A DNA stretch of 64,000 bases from Prostheceraeus crozeri (lineage: Eukaryota; Platyhelminthes; Polycladida; Euryleptidae): assembly GCA_907163375.1 (NCBI GenBank), contig CAJQUW010007737.1:558001-622000 (forward strand), given 5' to 3'. Positions within the stretch are counted from its first letter, which is position 1. Each line of letters begins with the position of its first letter. Positions 37,420 through 50,425 of the stretch are shown here, piece after piece. A program made the position numbers and the translations under genes. The notes beneath the pieces were generated by a model. That model saw nothing but the letters and a program-made list of their open reading frames with translations. It was not told the origin of the DNA and ran no database searches.

Positions 37420-37826
37420 TGTACAATAAAATCCGGTTATCACTCCCTTTAGTTTTTGCCGATAAGTAAAATTGAATAAATTGAATAAAAACAACGTGTG
37501 TTTTCTACTCGGACGTTTCGGGTCCCTACCCTTTATCAACGAGTTTTGGCATCAACTGCAGTTACAAGTGGTTTTATATACTTCGGACATCTATGCGGTG
37601 TGACCATTTAATACCATTCAGACAGCTCATCACATCGATTCAACACCGGACTAGATGTCTGAAGTATATAAAACCACTTGTAACTGCAGTTGATGCCAAA
37701 ACTCGTTGATAAAGGGTCGGGACCCGAAACGTCCGAGTAGAAAACACACGTTGTTTTTATTCAATTTATTCAATTTTACTTATCGGCAAAAACTAAAGGG
37801 AGTGATAACCGGATTTTATTGTACAT
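37420..37826. repeat. Fold-back element with ~172-bp arms
   Basis: 37420-37591 is mirrored by 37653-37826 with near identity. Arms run from GTACAATAAAATCCGG through CGGACGTTTCGGGTCCC to AAGTGGTTTTATATACTTC, with a 61-bp loop. The sequence style resembles the termini of Penelope-like elements, which often occur as inverted pairs (inference). Confidence 0.85.
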
Positions 37827-38043
37827 AATGAAGAACCTCCCGTTTACAGCCATTACTTAAGTGACTATACTGTTTATTTCTATGCATTAACACCACAAAG
37901 TCATCTATGGACTATTATTTGGATATGCCTAAAAGGCCCTGATATCCAGCTAGAAAAATATGCCTTAACATGGAAATGACTGTTTTTCGGATTTTCAAAT
38001 TTGATTCTGGATAGCTGCCATAGAAAAGTTGATACCTTCATAG

Positions 38044-39167
38044 TTGATATTTGCAAAACTTCCTTTCATGACGGCAAACAAACGACGCTTCCTGCTGGAC
38101 ACAAATACTCAAAAAGAAGATTTATTGTCAATAAAAGTTTCAAAGAAAACCGTATATGCCGAGAATTCTGCTGTAAATGCTTTACGTGAATATCTGGGGT
38201 TGCAAAGTCCATCACTTACTTTGGAAGAACTTGGGCTACCTGAGTTAGATGATGTGCTAGCTAATTTTTTTTCCTCATTACGAAAAGGCGATGAATATTA
38301 CAAGAGAAATACATATCTCACCATACAACAGGGTCTCAATCGTTATTTTAAGAGAATTTATGGAGAAAGCAGGATCGACATAATAAACGATTCAAGAGCA
38401 TTTCCAAAATCAATTGAAATATTTTCATGTCTTTTAAAGAAGGTAAAAATGGAGGGATTTGGAAATACTGTAAACTACAAAGAAATGCCAATCGATGATC
38501 TGAAAAAAATTACCGAAACGTTAGACTGTCTTGTTCCTCAACAACTACAATGGATGGTTTTCTTTTTAATTGGGATATTTTTTGCAAGGAGAGGGTGTGA
38601 AAATTTTGACAGTATGCAGAAATCCAATATTGTCATACAAAAAGACCAATCTGGCAAAAGATTTGTTTCACTTAAAAAAGAAGAACTGACGAAGTGTCGT
38701 CGTGAAAATAATACAGAAAGAGGAAATAATGGACGCATATATGAGACAGGGATCACCAATGTCCTGTAAATATAATAGAAACTTATTTAAGTAAGCTTAA
38801 CGATAAAAATATCTTTTTGTGGCAGCGGCCAAGAATCTCATATAGAAGTGATGATGCGTGTTGGTTTGAAAACAAAAAGATCGGCATCAATACTTTTCAG
38901 AAATTCATGGCTAACATCAGTCAATTTTGTCAATTATCTGATGCATATACCAACCATTCATTGAGGGTGACAACCTGTACAATACTTGGTGAAAATCATG
39001 ATGAAAATGACATCAAGGCGGTGTCCGGTCACCAATCAACATCATCTTTGGGCATTTATAAGAGAATCAAAGATTCCAGAAAGGAAGAAATGTCTTTTGA
39101 TATAAGCAAGGAACTTGGATTGGCACCATCCAGTTCGAGCCCATACTTGGGGCTTGGACGGTGCTGA
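38044..39167 (+). pseudogene. Crypton-type tyrosine recombinase, frameshifted
   Basis: Two frames, 38044-38769 and 38817-39167. The first has an N-terminal SAM-like region ('YYKRNTYLTIQQGLNRYFKR') and a 'FFARRGCENF' segment carrying the first catalytic arginine. The second has 'TNHSLRVTTCTIL' and 'VSGHQSTSSLGIYKRI', the H-x-x-R, [H/K] and Tyr motifs. They are out of register near 38765, so one indel inactivates the gene. The domain set matches DUF3504/Crypton-derived recombinases. A SINE head overlaps the tail. Confidence 0.75.
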
Positions 39168-39239
39168 CATAGTCAGACTTATGTAGCGTTGTAGTACTTT
39201 TAGGCCAAGCACTTAACCACTGTGCCACGGAGACCACCA
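39155..39239 (-). mobile_element. SINE copy (minus strand)
   Basis: On the minus strand it reads GGTCTCCGTGGCACAGTGG, then TTAAGTGCTTGG, and body word AAGTCTGACTATGT, matching the SINE at 32948. Confidence 0.65.
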
Positions 39240-40434
39240 ATTGTGATAATGAATGGAAATTGTCGAAAAACTTTGACAACTAAATAAATACCGGGGAATC
39301 CTCATTTAACCGTTTAAAAATATAATCGGTTGACCGGTTACAAAAAATTGACTGGTCCCAGCCCTGCTGAGAAATGAGATCAACATAAATTCCATGACAT
39401 AGATTTTAGCAGTGAATGAATTGAAACCGCTCAACTTTACTTTTTTAACATCACTTTTAACTAAATGCCGCTGATGAGTTGCACTTCTATGCCAAAGATA
39501 TTCATGTCACGGATATCTTCGTTACATCTCTCTATAAATCTATGGCCTGATTCATTGATATGATCTGCTTTAAATATAATTCGCATGGTTGATCGCGATG
39601 TATTCAACAATAGTAATGTTAATATTCGTCTATGCTCACTAACTGGCTTCGCTCGTTCTACATTTTCAATGTCACATGGATATCGTATTAACATTGCTAT
39701 AATCTTTCACTAAAGTTATTCATGCAATGCAGTCGCTCCAGCGAAATCGTGGACAGCTGATATTTACAATTACGATTGAAACTTTCAATTCCTCAGAAAC
39801 ACATCGGCGCACACTTGGATCTGTGGGTTAAAGGCGCGCATTTCTGTATGGAATTTTATTGAAAATTGATTTCATTTCATTCAATGGTTGTATCCTTTTT
39901 TAATGATACAAATTTGAACCTCTTAATGAAGATGAGGTGAAGGATATTGGACAAAGATATCTACCCTTCATCTTCCTGTCTTTCTTCTGCATAAGCGTTC
40001 TCATCGTCACACGATCTGTTTGATTTGATGATATTAGTTGGCTTGAGTGTGTGCGTTGTAAGAAAATCATAAATCAAAGACAGTTGTTTCATTAAAAATT
40101 GAAATATTCTTCAAAATTGATTCCCTAGAAAGAGGCGACAATGATTTGTTTCTTTTGATGCATGCTAGAGATTTGAAGTTGTCCGGATGTGTGTATGTGG
40201 GTGGTTTGAAAGAGAAGAGGGTTCATCGTGAATTTATGTCACGCGAAGAAGAACACGCGACCATTGATTCACAATTGCCACTCAATACCGACAATAACTT
40301 CCTTCGGAACCTTCTGAAGTTAAAGGCGACTTCTCATTAAAAATTGGCAGATACGGACTTGAATAGTACTTTTATGCTCGATAAAGACACAAATCATTCT
40401 GAAAGGAGTGAATGACAACACCTTCATGCACTGG

Positions 40435-40510
40435 AAATTGGTCTCCCCGGGTGTCGAACCGATAACCTTGCATACATCAAAGCGGTCACTGAAACATCCG
40501 AGCTGCCGAA
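40435..40510 (-). repeat. tRNA-like 3' half in a repeat
   Basis: The minus strand has GGTTCGACACCCGGGGAGACC-like sequence (B box plus acceptor-like end) and no complementary 5' half, so this is a repeat-borne tRNA relic. Confidence 0.45.
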
Positions 40511-40689
40511 ACATGCAGGTGCTGTATGCGCATAGAAACAAGCAGAGAAATCGAATTTTTTTGTTTCTACGTTTGTTACTACGTGTACGGACGTATAACA
40601 AGAGAGGAAACCACAGAATTAGATTGTTTAAGCGTGTTACTTTACTAGAAGTGCAAACTGATTCAAAACGATGACACATGCAGGAACTT

Positions 40690-40895
40690 AATAAGTGGGC
40701 AAAAAGAAATTTTTAATACCTTACAGAGATAGGAAAAATGGTCGTGCGTCGCTTGCGGATTGCTCTGAATTCCTTCAAAATGCTCCGATCGTCACGACTC
40801 CTTCAGATTCGAAGACTTCAGATCATTGCGCAAAAGTTTTCTCGATAATGTTGGGCCCTCCGATCATTTTTAAAAAAAGTTAGCAGGCGCATGAA
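40690..40895 (-). repeat. Dispersed repeat, copy 2 (inverted)
   Basis: Inverse copy of 30535-30740; shared words include AATACCTTACAGAGATA, GTCGTGCGTCGCTTGC and CAATGATCTGAAG. Confidence 0.7.
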
Positions 40896-41584
40896 AAAAA
40901 CGTTCACAAACTTTTCTGTACATAGAAATATATTGTTTATCTAAAGTTGACTAGAATGGAAATTGACTCAAGGTCGCGGCACATCCGGGGGAACTAAGTT
41001 GGGGCATGGATCACCAATGAAAAGCTTAGCATTGCACATGTGGCTGATTCTAACCCAATGAAACAGCCGTTGACAAGTGTATCTAAGTTGAAATGCGTGC
41101 GATTTTTGCATGAAGCTTCATTTCCATTCTAGAGGTTTCATTATTATCAATTTCTATGTTTCTGTAGAACTTGACATCGTCTGTCTCTTTGCTGTGTGAT
41201 CCGGTTGATAACTATCACTGAAACTTCGCACAATTTGGCGTGTTTAATGTTGAACTGGCTGCTCATTGTTCGATTGCTATAGTATTATGTCAGCAGATTG
41301 TGCCATTTTACAGGTTTTTGCAGGAAATAACGGCGTTTCCTCAATTGATTACGTCATTTGGCATAGAATATCGTCAATATGCAATGATTAACGGCATAAC
41401 AATAGAGACTAACGGCACAAACAAAACATTCCGTCCTTTTGTACTTTATTACGACGTAGGCCCATTGCTTTACTGGCGCTTGCAAAACTGAATGGCAATA
41501 AGGTGAGTGTTGATCGGCAATGTCAAAACGTTACGACATGATGCAGTATTTAAGGACAGCCGGCGCTGTGAGCGCGCACAGTTG

Positions 41585-42060
41585 GAAAAATGAGACGAAG
41601 AAGAATGATACTGTTGCTGGATAAAAAGAGAATTGTGGATGCCTATGAGAATCCAAACTCTGACTATGTCGAGGTAGCTGCGGCGCTTAACATTCCGCGA
41701 GGGACAGCCTGGTCAATCATACGTTGCTATCTGGAGGCTTAGTACATCACACTATCCGTGAAGGAGGAACGACAGCAGATGCATTTAACGACTTTTTGGC
41801 GGACTTTATCAACGACCACTTCCTTCCCAATGAAGAGGCTGTCCTTCTCCTTGACAATGCACCCTGTCATCGCCGTGCCACGGACGTCATCGATCAACAT
41901 GCCAACGCTGATTTACATTATCTACCACCCTATTCACCTTTCCTAAACGCAGCAGAAAATTGTTTCAGCATTTGGAAGGCGGGTCTACGCCAATTGGAGG
42001 TGAGGGAAGTTACTTCGCCAGCCATATCAAGAGCAACTGGCCACTCTTAACTCAGCACTC
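41585..42060 (+). pseudogene. Internally deleted Tc1/mariner-IS630-type transposase
   Basis: The N-terminal helix-turn-helix is readable from 41590 ('DKKRIVDAYENPNSDYVEVAAALNIPRGTAWSI' in two parts). It then jumps in another frame to the end of the catalytic domain (41724-42050), with 'AVLLLDNAPCHRRA' (second Asp) and 'YLPPYSPFLNAAENCFSIWK' (final acidic residue). The first catalytic Asp region is missing, so the copy is dead. Confidence 0.75.
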
Positions 42061-44758
42061 AGCTTGCTGAGCAAAATTTGGTGAAAATCACTCCAGCTGG
42101 TTGTAGTGCTGCCCATCGGCGAACAAGACGCATCTACCGCATGCATACAGATGCATGACATAAGTGATGACCATTGAATAAAAACTGTCTTGGATATATT
42201 GAGTTTTGCAAAATGACGTAGTATTTAGATGAACCGCCGTTATAACTGACACATGCTACTGTTTAGTGAAATTGAAATTTGAAATTGACGGAGTGTTTAA
42301 CAGTATTTGTCGTTAACAGATGAACCGATTTCATTTGTGATTAAAGCCGTTAAGTTACGCATTATGCCACTCTGTAATGCACAACTGCCTCTATTAAACG
42401 CAAAAACTTGTTAACGTTACATGTTCCAATGTTTCTTTTCTAGTCAAATAAAAGAAGAGACGACCTGTCTAATTCTGTGAAGGGAACTTTGTTTAAAAGC
42501 TTGTTTCAATGGCTTCTAAAGCAAACCGTGTGCTAGACATGATTAGGAGCCTATTTGACAGCTGTCCTTGAGTTTGGTAGCATTATATGATGACCATTCT
42601 CTCGGTCGAAACTCGTGATGCAACTTCAAATATCATTTGTGTTGTTTTATAAATTAATGTATATTATAGAGATCAGATGCCTATGCTATGGAAGTTTAGA
42701 GAGGACCACAAGTAGCTGTGATGGCACCAGTCTGGATTCTGACAACCGGTCTGATCTAGTTCACGACTTCTGTCTTTATTTTGAGATAACTTCTGATGTA
42801 AATGCCTTATAACCTGAAATCTACACGCAGAGCAAGATCCACTTGAGAGATGTCACCTGTACCTGTCCGAAACTTAATGAAATGGTGCCGTTAACTGAGG
42901 CTGTGGGTCGCAAGAAAGAAAATGATAAATATGTAGTTGACCCTTCGACCACAGATTTCGTTCCCATTTTAGACATGATTGATCTTCATAACCCTACCAA
43001 CGATCATGATCAGGGCGATATTCCAGCAAGTCATTTTGCTAAATTTGGTGAAATTTGATTTTCGAATATTAATAACCATTTTGAATGAATTGCCTATTCT
43101 GGAGCATAGATGACGAGATTATGCTATAACACACTCACATATGACTCACCAGTTATTCTTCAGTTAAGAGGCTTCAGTTCTGTGAGATGATTAATTTTTC
43201 CACAATGAGCGCTGCCCGACATCATTTCAATTACAATTCATTGATACGATGATAAAAAAGTCAATAAGAGATGTCACATTTTGGCTGATTGGTGCAGCTA
43301 CGTCCACTCTAGGTAGAAATATAGATGTCGGAAGTGTTTCTTCAAATGAGACAGATTTACTAATTATTTAGTTAATGAATCATTTGCGGATGACATTTAT
43401 TTGAATTTATATCGTTTCCGTTCAAAATACATGTCGTACATATTTCATGTCCCCTCTGTATTAAGATAGCATAGATATCTAGCAATCTGACCTTTATGCT
43501 GTGAATAAATGTCAAAATCTAATGTCAGCAATAATGTGTAATCAGTTTCTGCAGGTGATCTCACGAACAGATCTCACGGAACACGTCAAGGCCTTAGTGA
43601 AATGATGAACTTCGTCTCGCTCCTTCATATCTATAAAATCATAAAAGGCAACGCTGTTTCAATTATTGGAGTTGTCTTCTCATGTCTTTTATAATTCCAA
43701 TGCTGTCCTTATAAGAGAAGTTGATATTCCACCTGGAATTGAGGTAGATGGTTGACAAGTGTTTTGGCGTTCATCGATGATGCGGAGAAACCTATCTCTC
43801 ATCTCAGACCATAACGAAATGCGAACAGACGGCGCCAAGACAATTTAATGGATATTTCCCTGATAGATTAAGGTGTTAGAAAGTCGCATGTTTCGAGCTG
43901 AGAGAAGATGGGATCGTGAGTGCAATGAAGCGAAGATCAGAAACCTGGCAGGAAATCTTTTCCTGTAACGATCTCTTAGTATCCAAACGGAGGTCAAGTT
44001 ATTGATTTCTATCATTTATTGATGCAGTATGAAATCTTTCTGATGATGTCTTTTACGTGATAAAGAAAGTAGGTTGTCTATGAATCGGAAAAGACAAGAA
44101 AATGTAGAAATTCGAATATGTAATTTATGCAAAGAAAGAAATGAACCTTGTTTATACTTGGAGGGACATTTTGCAGGTGCCTTTCCATGTGACCGAGTTT
44201 TATCCATCCCACTCTCATTCCTTTGTACTGAGTGTTACTGCGCTGGTCAAAGAAAATCGCATACAGAACAGTGCAGTACAGTTGAGTTCACTGTACAATC
44301 CCGAAGCTGTACAATGACCGTTGGAAGGCGCTGGACGAGGAAGGTCCTGTACTTTTTAAACAGAGGTCTTATCTGTTGATCTACTTTCAAACAAGTTTGA
44401 AAAATGACTTGTTTTTTTTCGAACTTGAAGGAGAAGGTACACTCATTTTGAAAAAAGTTGACATTTATTTTGCAGATACCGACATTGGAATCCTGAAATG
44501 CCTGATTGGACTCCTGAAATGGTTGAATACCGGCATAGAAAAACACGAACTATGAAATGATATGTCACAAAATCCAATTGAAACGATGCCTGTACCAAAG
44601 ATTGAATAGGGTGGATAGTCGCATTTTCTTGTTGTCTTGTGGATAGTCGTATCAAATCATCATTCAAGTGCATAAATCATTATTTCTTGATTATTGAAGA
44701 TTATTTTCGAAGGTCAAATATTGAATAGTTCACATGATGACTATAAATAAGCATCTTT

Positions 44759-45176
44759 GGTACTTCTATTCTTCCCCCCCACATTTTTCAAGTTTTCCAA
44801 AATCATCAAATTTCGCCAAAGTTAGTCACATTGGGTTTAGAATAGACTTGATCTGTCACTGAGTGACACCCCAGCACGACTGAGAAGTCTTACGTGAACC
44901 CTGGGATGAAGGATTGGTCCCTTGGATACTCAGTTAGAACACAAGGTACAGCTGTGATCATGAACTTCGTGTGATTGTTGTCTACATACAATTGATGAGC
45001 AGTTATAATTCTGAGGCTGTAAATGTTCTACAAGTCAGACAAGAGGAGTTTTTACACACTCTACGCTTCTGCGGCGGTAGTGAGAACAAGTAGGAGCAAG
45101 AGAAGACCGTTGAAGATGCAACACTTCTGGGTGTCAACAACAGAAATGTGGGGGGGGGGGGGAGAATAGAAGTACC
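44759..45176. mobile_element. 418-bp MITE with G/C-run inverted termini
   Basis: GGTACTTCTATTCTTCCCCC at the left mirrors GGGGGAGAATAGAAGTACC at the right. The right arm contains 12-14 consecutive G, the left 8 C. Confidence 0.65.
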
Positions 45177-45823
45177 GCATCTTTTCCTTCAGTGACGAAT
45201 TCACAGTTTCTGTTATTCCAATTTCTGTACAAAGTAATGTCGGTCGCGAATTGATTAAGAGCATGAATAATGAGAATGTAATATGTGCAGGCGGCTGTTC
45301 TCAGACTTGACGTTTTCAGAGCTTAATTCCCAGGTAGCCGTCTTACAAGGACTTTTACTGACGCATTGATGGGTCCATGCTGGGACGGAACACAGCGTTT
45401 GCGGTTGCTAAGGAATTTAGAGTTTAAAGTGCTCAAGTCTAGGACATGTTTCCAGTCGACATATGTTTCAATTGCGGAATGAATTACGTCGACAATTCAA
45501 AATATAGTTGTTAATTATGAAAATGATTGATGTGATATCAGCACAAAATGAAATAAGCTGTCAATTTGTAATTGAAAATCTTCGAAATTCTGAATTAAGG
45601 TATCATTTTTTCTCGATTTCAAATGTAAACATTTATATTTCATTTTTTCGTCACATTGTGTTAATCATATCACCTCAATTATGGACTTCATAATCACAGA
45701 ACTGATTTTCAGCCATATGTTTTGATCAGCTGTTCCTTGTCATATCTGAATATTGCTTAAATTCTTCAAATTAGGCTATCTGTGAAGAATTCACTTGTAA
45801 GAAGAATTTATTATCTGTTTCAG

Positions 45824-45906
45824 GAACAAGGAGGACTTGGCTATACAGATATGGACACTTTGATGGCGAATCCAGAGGATCTTGAATTCATATTTGAGCT
45901 TGTTCG
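45824..45906 (+). CDS. AIP: AIP orthologue, exon 3
   Basis: 27 codons plus two bases, with acceptor ATCTGTTTCAG and donor TTCG|GTGAGT. It reads 'EQGGLGYTDMDTLMANPEDL', then 'FIFELVR'. This is the end of the FKBP-like domain and the linker to the TPR region in AIP proteins. Phase 2 at its end fits exon 4. Confidence 0.9.
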
Positions 45907-46426
45907 GTGAGTATTTCATTGAACAGGTTGGGAACAAATGCATTTTTAGACACAGATGCACACACCGCACATCATTGCAGAAATTCTAGAATCCGGCTCC
46001 AATGCATTTCAATACACATAAAGTACAAAATCATCTCTCTGTGAAGCTTGTCCATCAGTTCATGGACGATACATTCTCTCAAGTGAAGAAAGTCTGTCTA
46101 GTCCTTAGATCTAAAGTAAAGCTTTGAAATATCTTTTACTGCTCTCTTTCATAAACTGCAGTTTTAAATAATCGTAAAACTGAATTATGTCCCCAATTTT
46201 CCTAATCCTAAAAGACTCTAAGACTGTAGAATTATTCACAGATGGAATACTTCCCGAATTCATTTTGTCCTCAATGAAGACAGCGAGCCATTTCTACACA
46301 TAAATTTGGAGCTGCCATAGACATTTTGTAGTGGTTGTGGATATCTTTGGTTTCCAAATTTCACACGAGTTAGTTGACTGCATATTTCACTGTCTTTGTC
46401 ATAGAAATGGATATGTTTTCATGCCA

Positions 46427-46686
46427 TCTAAAGAAGTTGTGCGTCGATACGGGAGGTTCCTTTCAGGATACGTAATTTCCAAATAAATGAAAATAAAGAA
46501 GTCACTCCCTTCTATTTACGACTTTTTATTCCAATTTAAAAATAAGCACCCGACGCGTTCCGTCCGAAGACAGTCTCAAGGGAGCTTCGGGTGCTTATTT
46601 TTAAATTGGAATAAAAAGTCGTAAATAGAAGGGAGTGACTTCTTTATTTTCATTTATTTGGAAATTACGTATCCATCTAAAGAAGA
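46427..46686. mobile_element. Fold-back element with 86-bp perfect-looking stem
   Basis: 46467-46552 (GATACGTAATTTCC ... AAGCACCCG) pairs with 46588-46673 around a 35-bp loop. The word CCATCTAAAGAAG occurs on both sides (about 46428-46440 and 46673-46685), a possible 12-13-bp target duplication. Confidence 0.85.
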
Positions 46687-47764
46687 CTCCTTCTTCTATG
46701 CATAGAGCGAGCGATGTATTCTATGATCGTTGTACAGGCCGAATTAAAGATGCCTGCCGATATTTCAGACAAAAATCGCTCACCGCCCAAACAATAGAGC
46801 CATCACTTTTGCTGTAAATGTTGTAACATCTTTTCTCAGCACCTTCAGTAATCGGTGTTTCACTAGTCTGTTCGCTCTCATAATGCTATCGATTTATATT
46901 TATTGAAAAATCAACGTGCGTGGGGTGCAGAAGCAGAACCCCGACTTGCAAGGCGTCAGTTGTATCAGACTTACATGAATTTCTGAGAAGCATTCGTTCA
47001 CTTCAACCAAATTCAGATGTTATTTCATCCTCAAGTATTTCATTTTCTATTCTTTAATGAGAATTCCCGAAATCTTTCATGTAGCAGATGTCTCATACAT
47101 CATTGTCCGATAGACGCATTCTTGCAGTCAAATTCTCTTTTTCAACGTCATCGTGTTATTAGTCAATTGAAACCGAATGCGGCAAGTCGAGTGAGTTATT
47201 CAGAAGATGAAGCGGATGATTGAGCGGATCTATGAAGAATTATTTTCACTGAGAAGTCGATAAAAGCTTCGGAGATTACTAGAGATTATTACTAGAGATT
47301 ACTTAGAGATTACTAAGCTTATGTAATCATGGATTCCTATATTGTAGGTATATTGGACTTGACTCGTCAAGGAATCGTTTTTGCAGCAAACTGTGTACTG
47401 GTTGGATAGTACAGTGATTAGATATCTAGGCAGCGCTGCTGGTAAAACCACTGGAGTAGGACATGACTCAATCGTGTCCAATCGACTCAGTTACTATGAG
47501 AGAATCCATACAAACTAACATGATATAAAGTATGAGATACTGGTATTATATACAAGTGAATAGCATAATAAATGTGCATATTTCCTGCTCCAGACACTGG
47601 TGAACCACATTTGGAAGTGTATGATCTCTGCATTCAGTAGATTCAGCTGAAGAATCCAGTCAAGGGTTAACAGTGCTCTACATGAATCAACAAAATCACA
47701 GAAGTTACTCTGTAGCCTTTATTAATTCCGGTAATTTTGCGCTTTCTTTATATTTTAGCATACA

Positions 47765-50425
47765 TATTTGATCATAGGACCTAATTATCAAGACTGCGAT
47801 GGAGCATGCGAATAACAAGGGAGGGAAAGAGATATTCTTATCCATGTCAACTCTTTTTCGATGAGTTTCTCTTTGATCGTTTTAATCTCACGGTAGTTGA
47901 AAGTTCAGGAATGTCACCACTGCCCGACCTTACTTCAACGAATGATGGTTGCAGAAAATTTGTCAAACAAGTGAGCTCGAAAAATCTGGATAGGATTTTG
48001 CAATCGAAGCTGGTCGCCATATGACATGCGTGCCGCTATTCGCGCCCTATGTTCAACTGATGTACCAGACTTCTCAGATGAAGCAGAAGTAGAATTGAGA
48101 ATAAAACATCCGCTAGCTTTTCAAGATGAGTCATTTCAGAATCTTGATGATACAACCGTAGATTTGCGTGTGAAAGTCACGATCCATGATGTTCGAAAAT
48201 CCATCAAGTCCTTTGCGGGTGCTTCAGGAAGCGGATTAGATGGCGTTTTGCCTCTCCATCTCAAGGACTGAACAGCAGACAGTGTTGGTGATGCCGCAAA
48301 TCGATTGCTTGCTGCTATTTTCGCAATGAGCACCATGATTATCTCTGGTTCGCTTACAAATTTCGGCCGTGAGCTAATTTATTCAAGTCGCCTAATTGCC
48401 TCAAAGAAACGGTGTGGTGGAATTCGACCTATCGCAGTCGGATCCGTTCTGAGACGAATGGCATGTAAAATTTCCGTTAATACGTCAACACGTCGTTTGG
48501 CAAATGAATCGGAACCCGTGCAAGTAGGCGTCGGTGTTAAGTCAGGATGCGAATCAGCTGCTCAAGCATTCCGTTCTCTATTATCCACTGAACTTCCACA
48601 AGTTTTGATAGCTGTAAAATTGGACGTCGAAAATGCATTTAACTCGATCCGACGAGACAAGATGATTGACGCTGTAGCAAACCGTGTACCTGAGCTCCTT
48701 CCAATGGTGAATCAATGCTATCGATCATCATTATTCATCATTATTTTTCCAAGAAAATATTATTAAATCTGAGAGAGGTGTTCATCAAGGTGATGTAGCC
48801 GGACCACTTATCTTCTCTCTATCACCGTTGATCCCATTGTGAGAGCCATGAAATCTCCATTCAATCTATGGTACTTGGATGATGCCACAATTGCCGGACC
48901 ACTAAAGACAGTTTGCGCCGATATACAAAAGCTTATTGACGACTTTCAGGAGATCGGTCTCGAAATTAATTCATCGAAGTCTGAAATGATTAACATTGGA
49001 CTTTGTGAGTGCTTTCCAAGATGCAGAAATTCGTATGCGGAATCTACTACCGTCTTTTATATGTCCCGGAGAAAACTTTTCTTTCCTTGGATCTCCAATG
49101 ACAGTTCATGCTACCAGTAGAGTCTTGACTGAGAAGGAGGCGATAATAAAATTGTCTGTCATCGACTGGAAGAAGTCAACAGTCATGTCGCATTTTTTCT
49201 CCTCAGCCGCAGTCTATTAATTCCGAGACTGACTTACCTTCTGCGATCAGCTCCTTGCTTTGATGAAATAGAAGCACTAAAGCGCCTGGATCTAGTGATC
49301 AAATCCGGATTAGAAAAAATAATGGACATAAATTTCGAACAGCGCTCATGGGTACAAGCGAAGCAAACAATAAGTTCTGGTGGCCTTGGAATTCGACAAC
49401 CATCTGATATTGCTCTCCCAGCCTATTTATCCTCGTCATTTTCATCACGTCAACTTGTCATGAAAATCCTCACAGGCATTTTCACAGGATCCTCTCATGT
49501 CAGTCGACTAAACAATGTTCTTGATCGGTGGACGGATAAGTATGATGAGAATAATATTCCACATGAAAATGTCAGGAATCAACAGCGTGTTTGGGACAAA
49601 GCTCAATATGATCATCAAATTCGGGAATGGCTTGCAAACGCTAACAACGTGGAACGAGCAAGACTTCTTGGAGCACAATCGGTTTACAGTGGCTCTTGGC
49701 TACATGCTGTCCCAATCGCCAGCACCGGAACAATGCTGGATAATCAATCCTTTCGGTTTGCTGTTGCAATGCGTGTCGGCAGTAGAGTTTGTGAAGAATT
49801 TACCTGTGTGTGCAAAGGCACGATCGATAAGCTTGGAATTCACACATTGTCTTGCCGGTACAGCGCAGGTAGAACTTCACGCCATGCAGCTCTGAATGAG
49901 ACAGTGCGTCGAGCCTTATCAAAATGTGGTCTTTCACCCATTATTGAGCCTCCAGGATTGGACCGCGGAGATGGCAAGCGTCCAGATGGCATAACTCTTT
50001 TTCCTTTCATGAGAGGCAGATGCATGGGATGGGATGCCACATGTTCCGACACGTTCTCTTGCATGAATTTTTCGGCATCTGCCACTGGAGCTGGAGCTGC
50101 TGTGAATGCGGCTGAAGCGAGGAAGTTAGCCAAATACATCACTCTCGCTGACCGCTTTGTATTCCAACCAGTGGCTGTTGAGACGTGTGGTACGATTGGG
50201 GAGTCGACCAAGGCCTTCTTGGAATCAGTTGGGAGGCGTCTCACAATGACAACAGGAGACAGGAGGGAGGCTGCGTGGCTGATGCAGAGAATTAGTCTCG
50301 ACATCCAGCGAGGGAAAGCTGCCTGTTTGCTAGAAGCAGGGAAATAGGACTTTTTTTATTAACTTTTTATTACTTGTAGTGTTCATCCCTTTGTAAAACC
50401 CTTTTTTTCTTGAAATAAAGACTAA
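47765..50425 (+). mobile_element. LINE with C-terminal restriction-like endonuclease, decayed
   Basis: Successive frames (47806, 48026, 48305, 48839, 49295) show a reverse transcriptase: 'RCGGIRPIAVGSVLRRMACK', 'AVKLDVENAFNSIRRDK', 'GVHQGD' and 'LWYLDDATIAG'. A 350-residue open C-terminus follows with a zinc-knuckle-like C-x-C...H...C ('CVCKGTIDKLGIHTLSC') and 'RPDGI...WDATCSDT', a PD-(D/E)xK-type endonuclease as in R2/R4/NeSL/Hero-like elements. At least four frame breaks make it inactive. AATAAA lies at about 50415. Confidence 0.75.

Larger units (their letters stand above)
37100..39374 (+). mobile_element. hAT-like element with 8-bp TSD (CTGAGAAA)
   Basis: CTGAGAAA at 37100-37107 and 39367-39374 flanks an element whose ends are CAGGGCCTGGGATC and the near-mirror GGTCCCAGCCCTG. 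Subterminal CGGTTAACCGGTTA words mirror TAACCGGTCAACCG near the right end. CAGGG-type ends with 8-bp duplications are the hAT superfamily pattern. No hAT transposase is seen; the interior holds a fold-back, a tyrosine recombinase and a SINE. Confidence 0.8.
33650..45823 (+). other. AIP intron 2, 12.2 kb, transposon-rich
   Basis: Contains the 76-bp array (33869-34520), a hAT-like element with nested recombinase and fold-back (37108-39366), SINE pieces, a Tc1/mariner remnant (41585-42060) and a 418-bp inverted-repeat element (44759-45176). The stretches 35830-37100, 39380-40430, 42240-44750 and 45180-45820 show only short frames that I cannot identify. Confidence 0.7.

Noticed and set aside
39461-39694. 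77-residue minus frame near the hAT-like element
   Set aside because: No recognisable domain and no splice signals around it.
42843-43058. 71-residue frame as a possible extra AIP exon
   Set aside because: Sequence does not resemble AIP and the phases of exons 2 and 3 already join cleanly.
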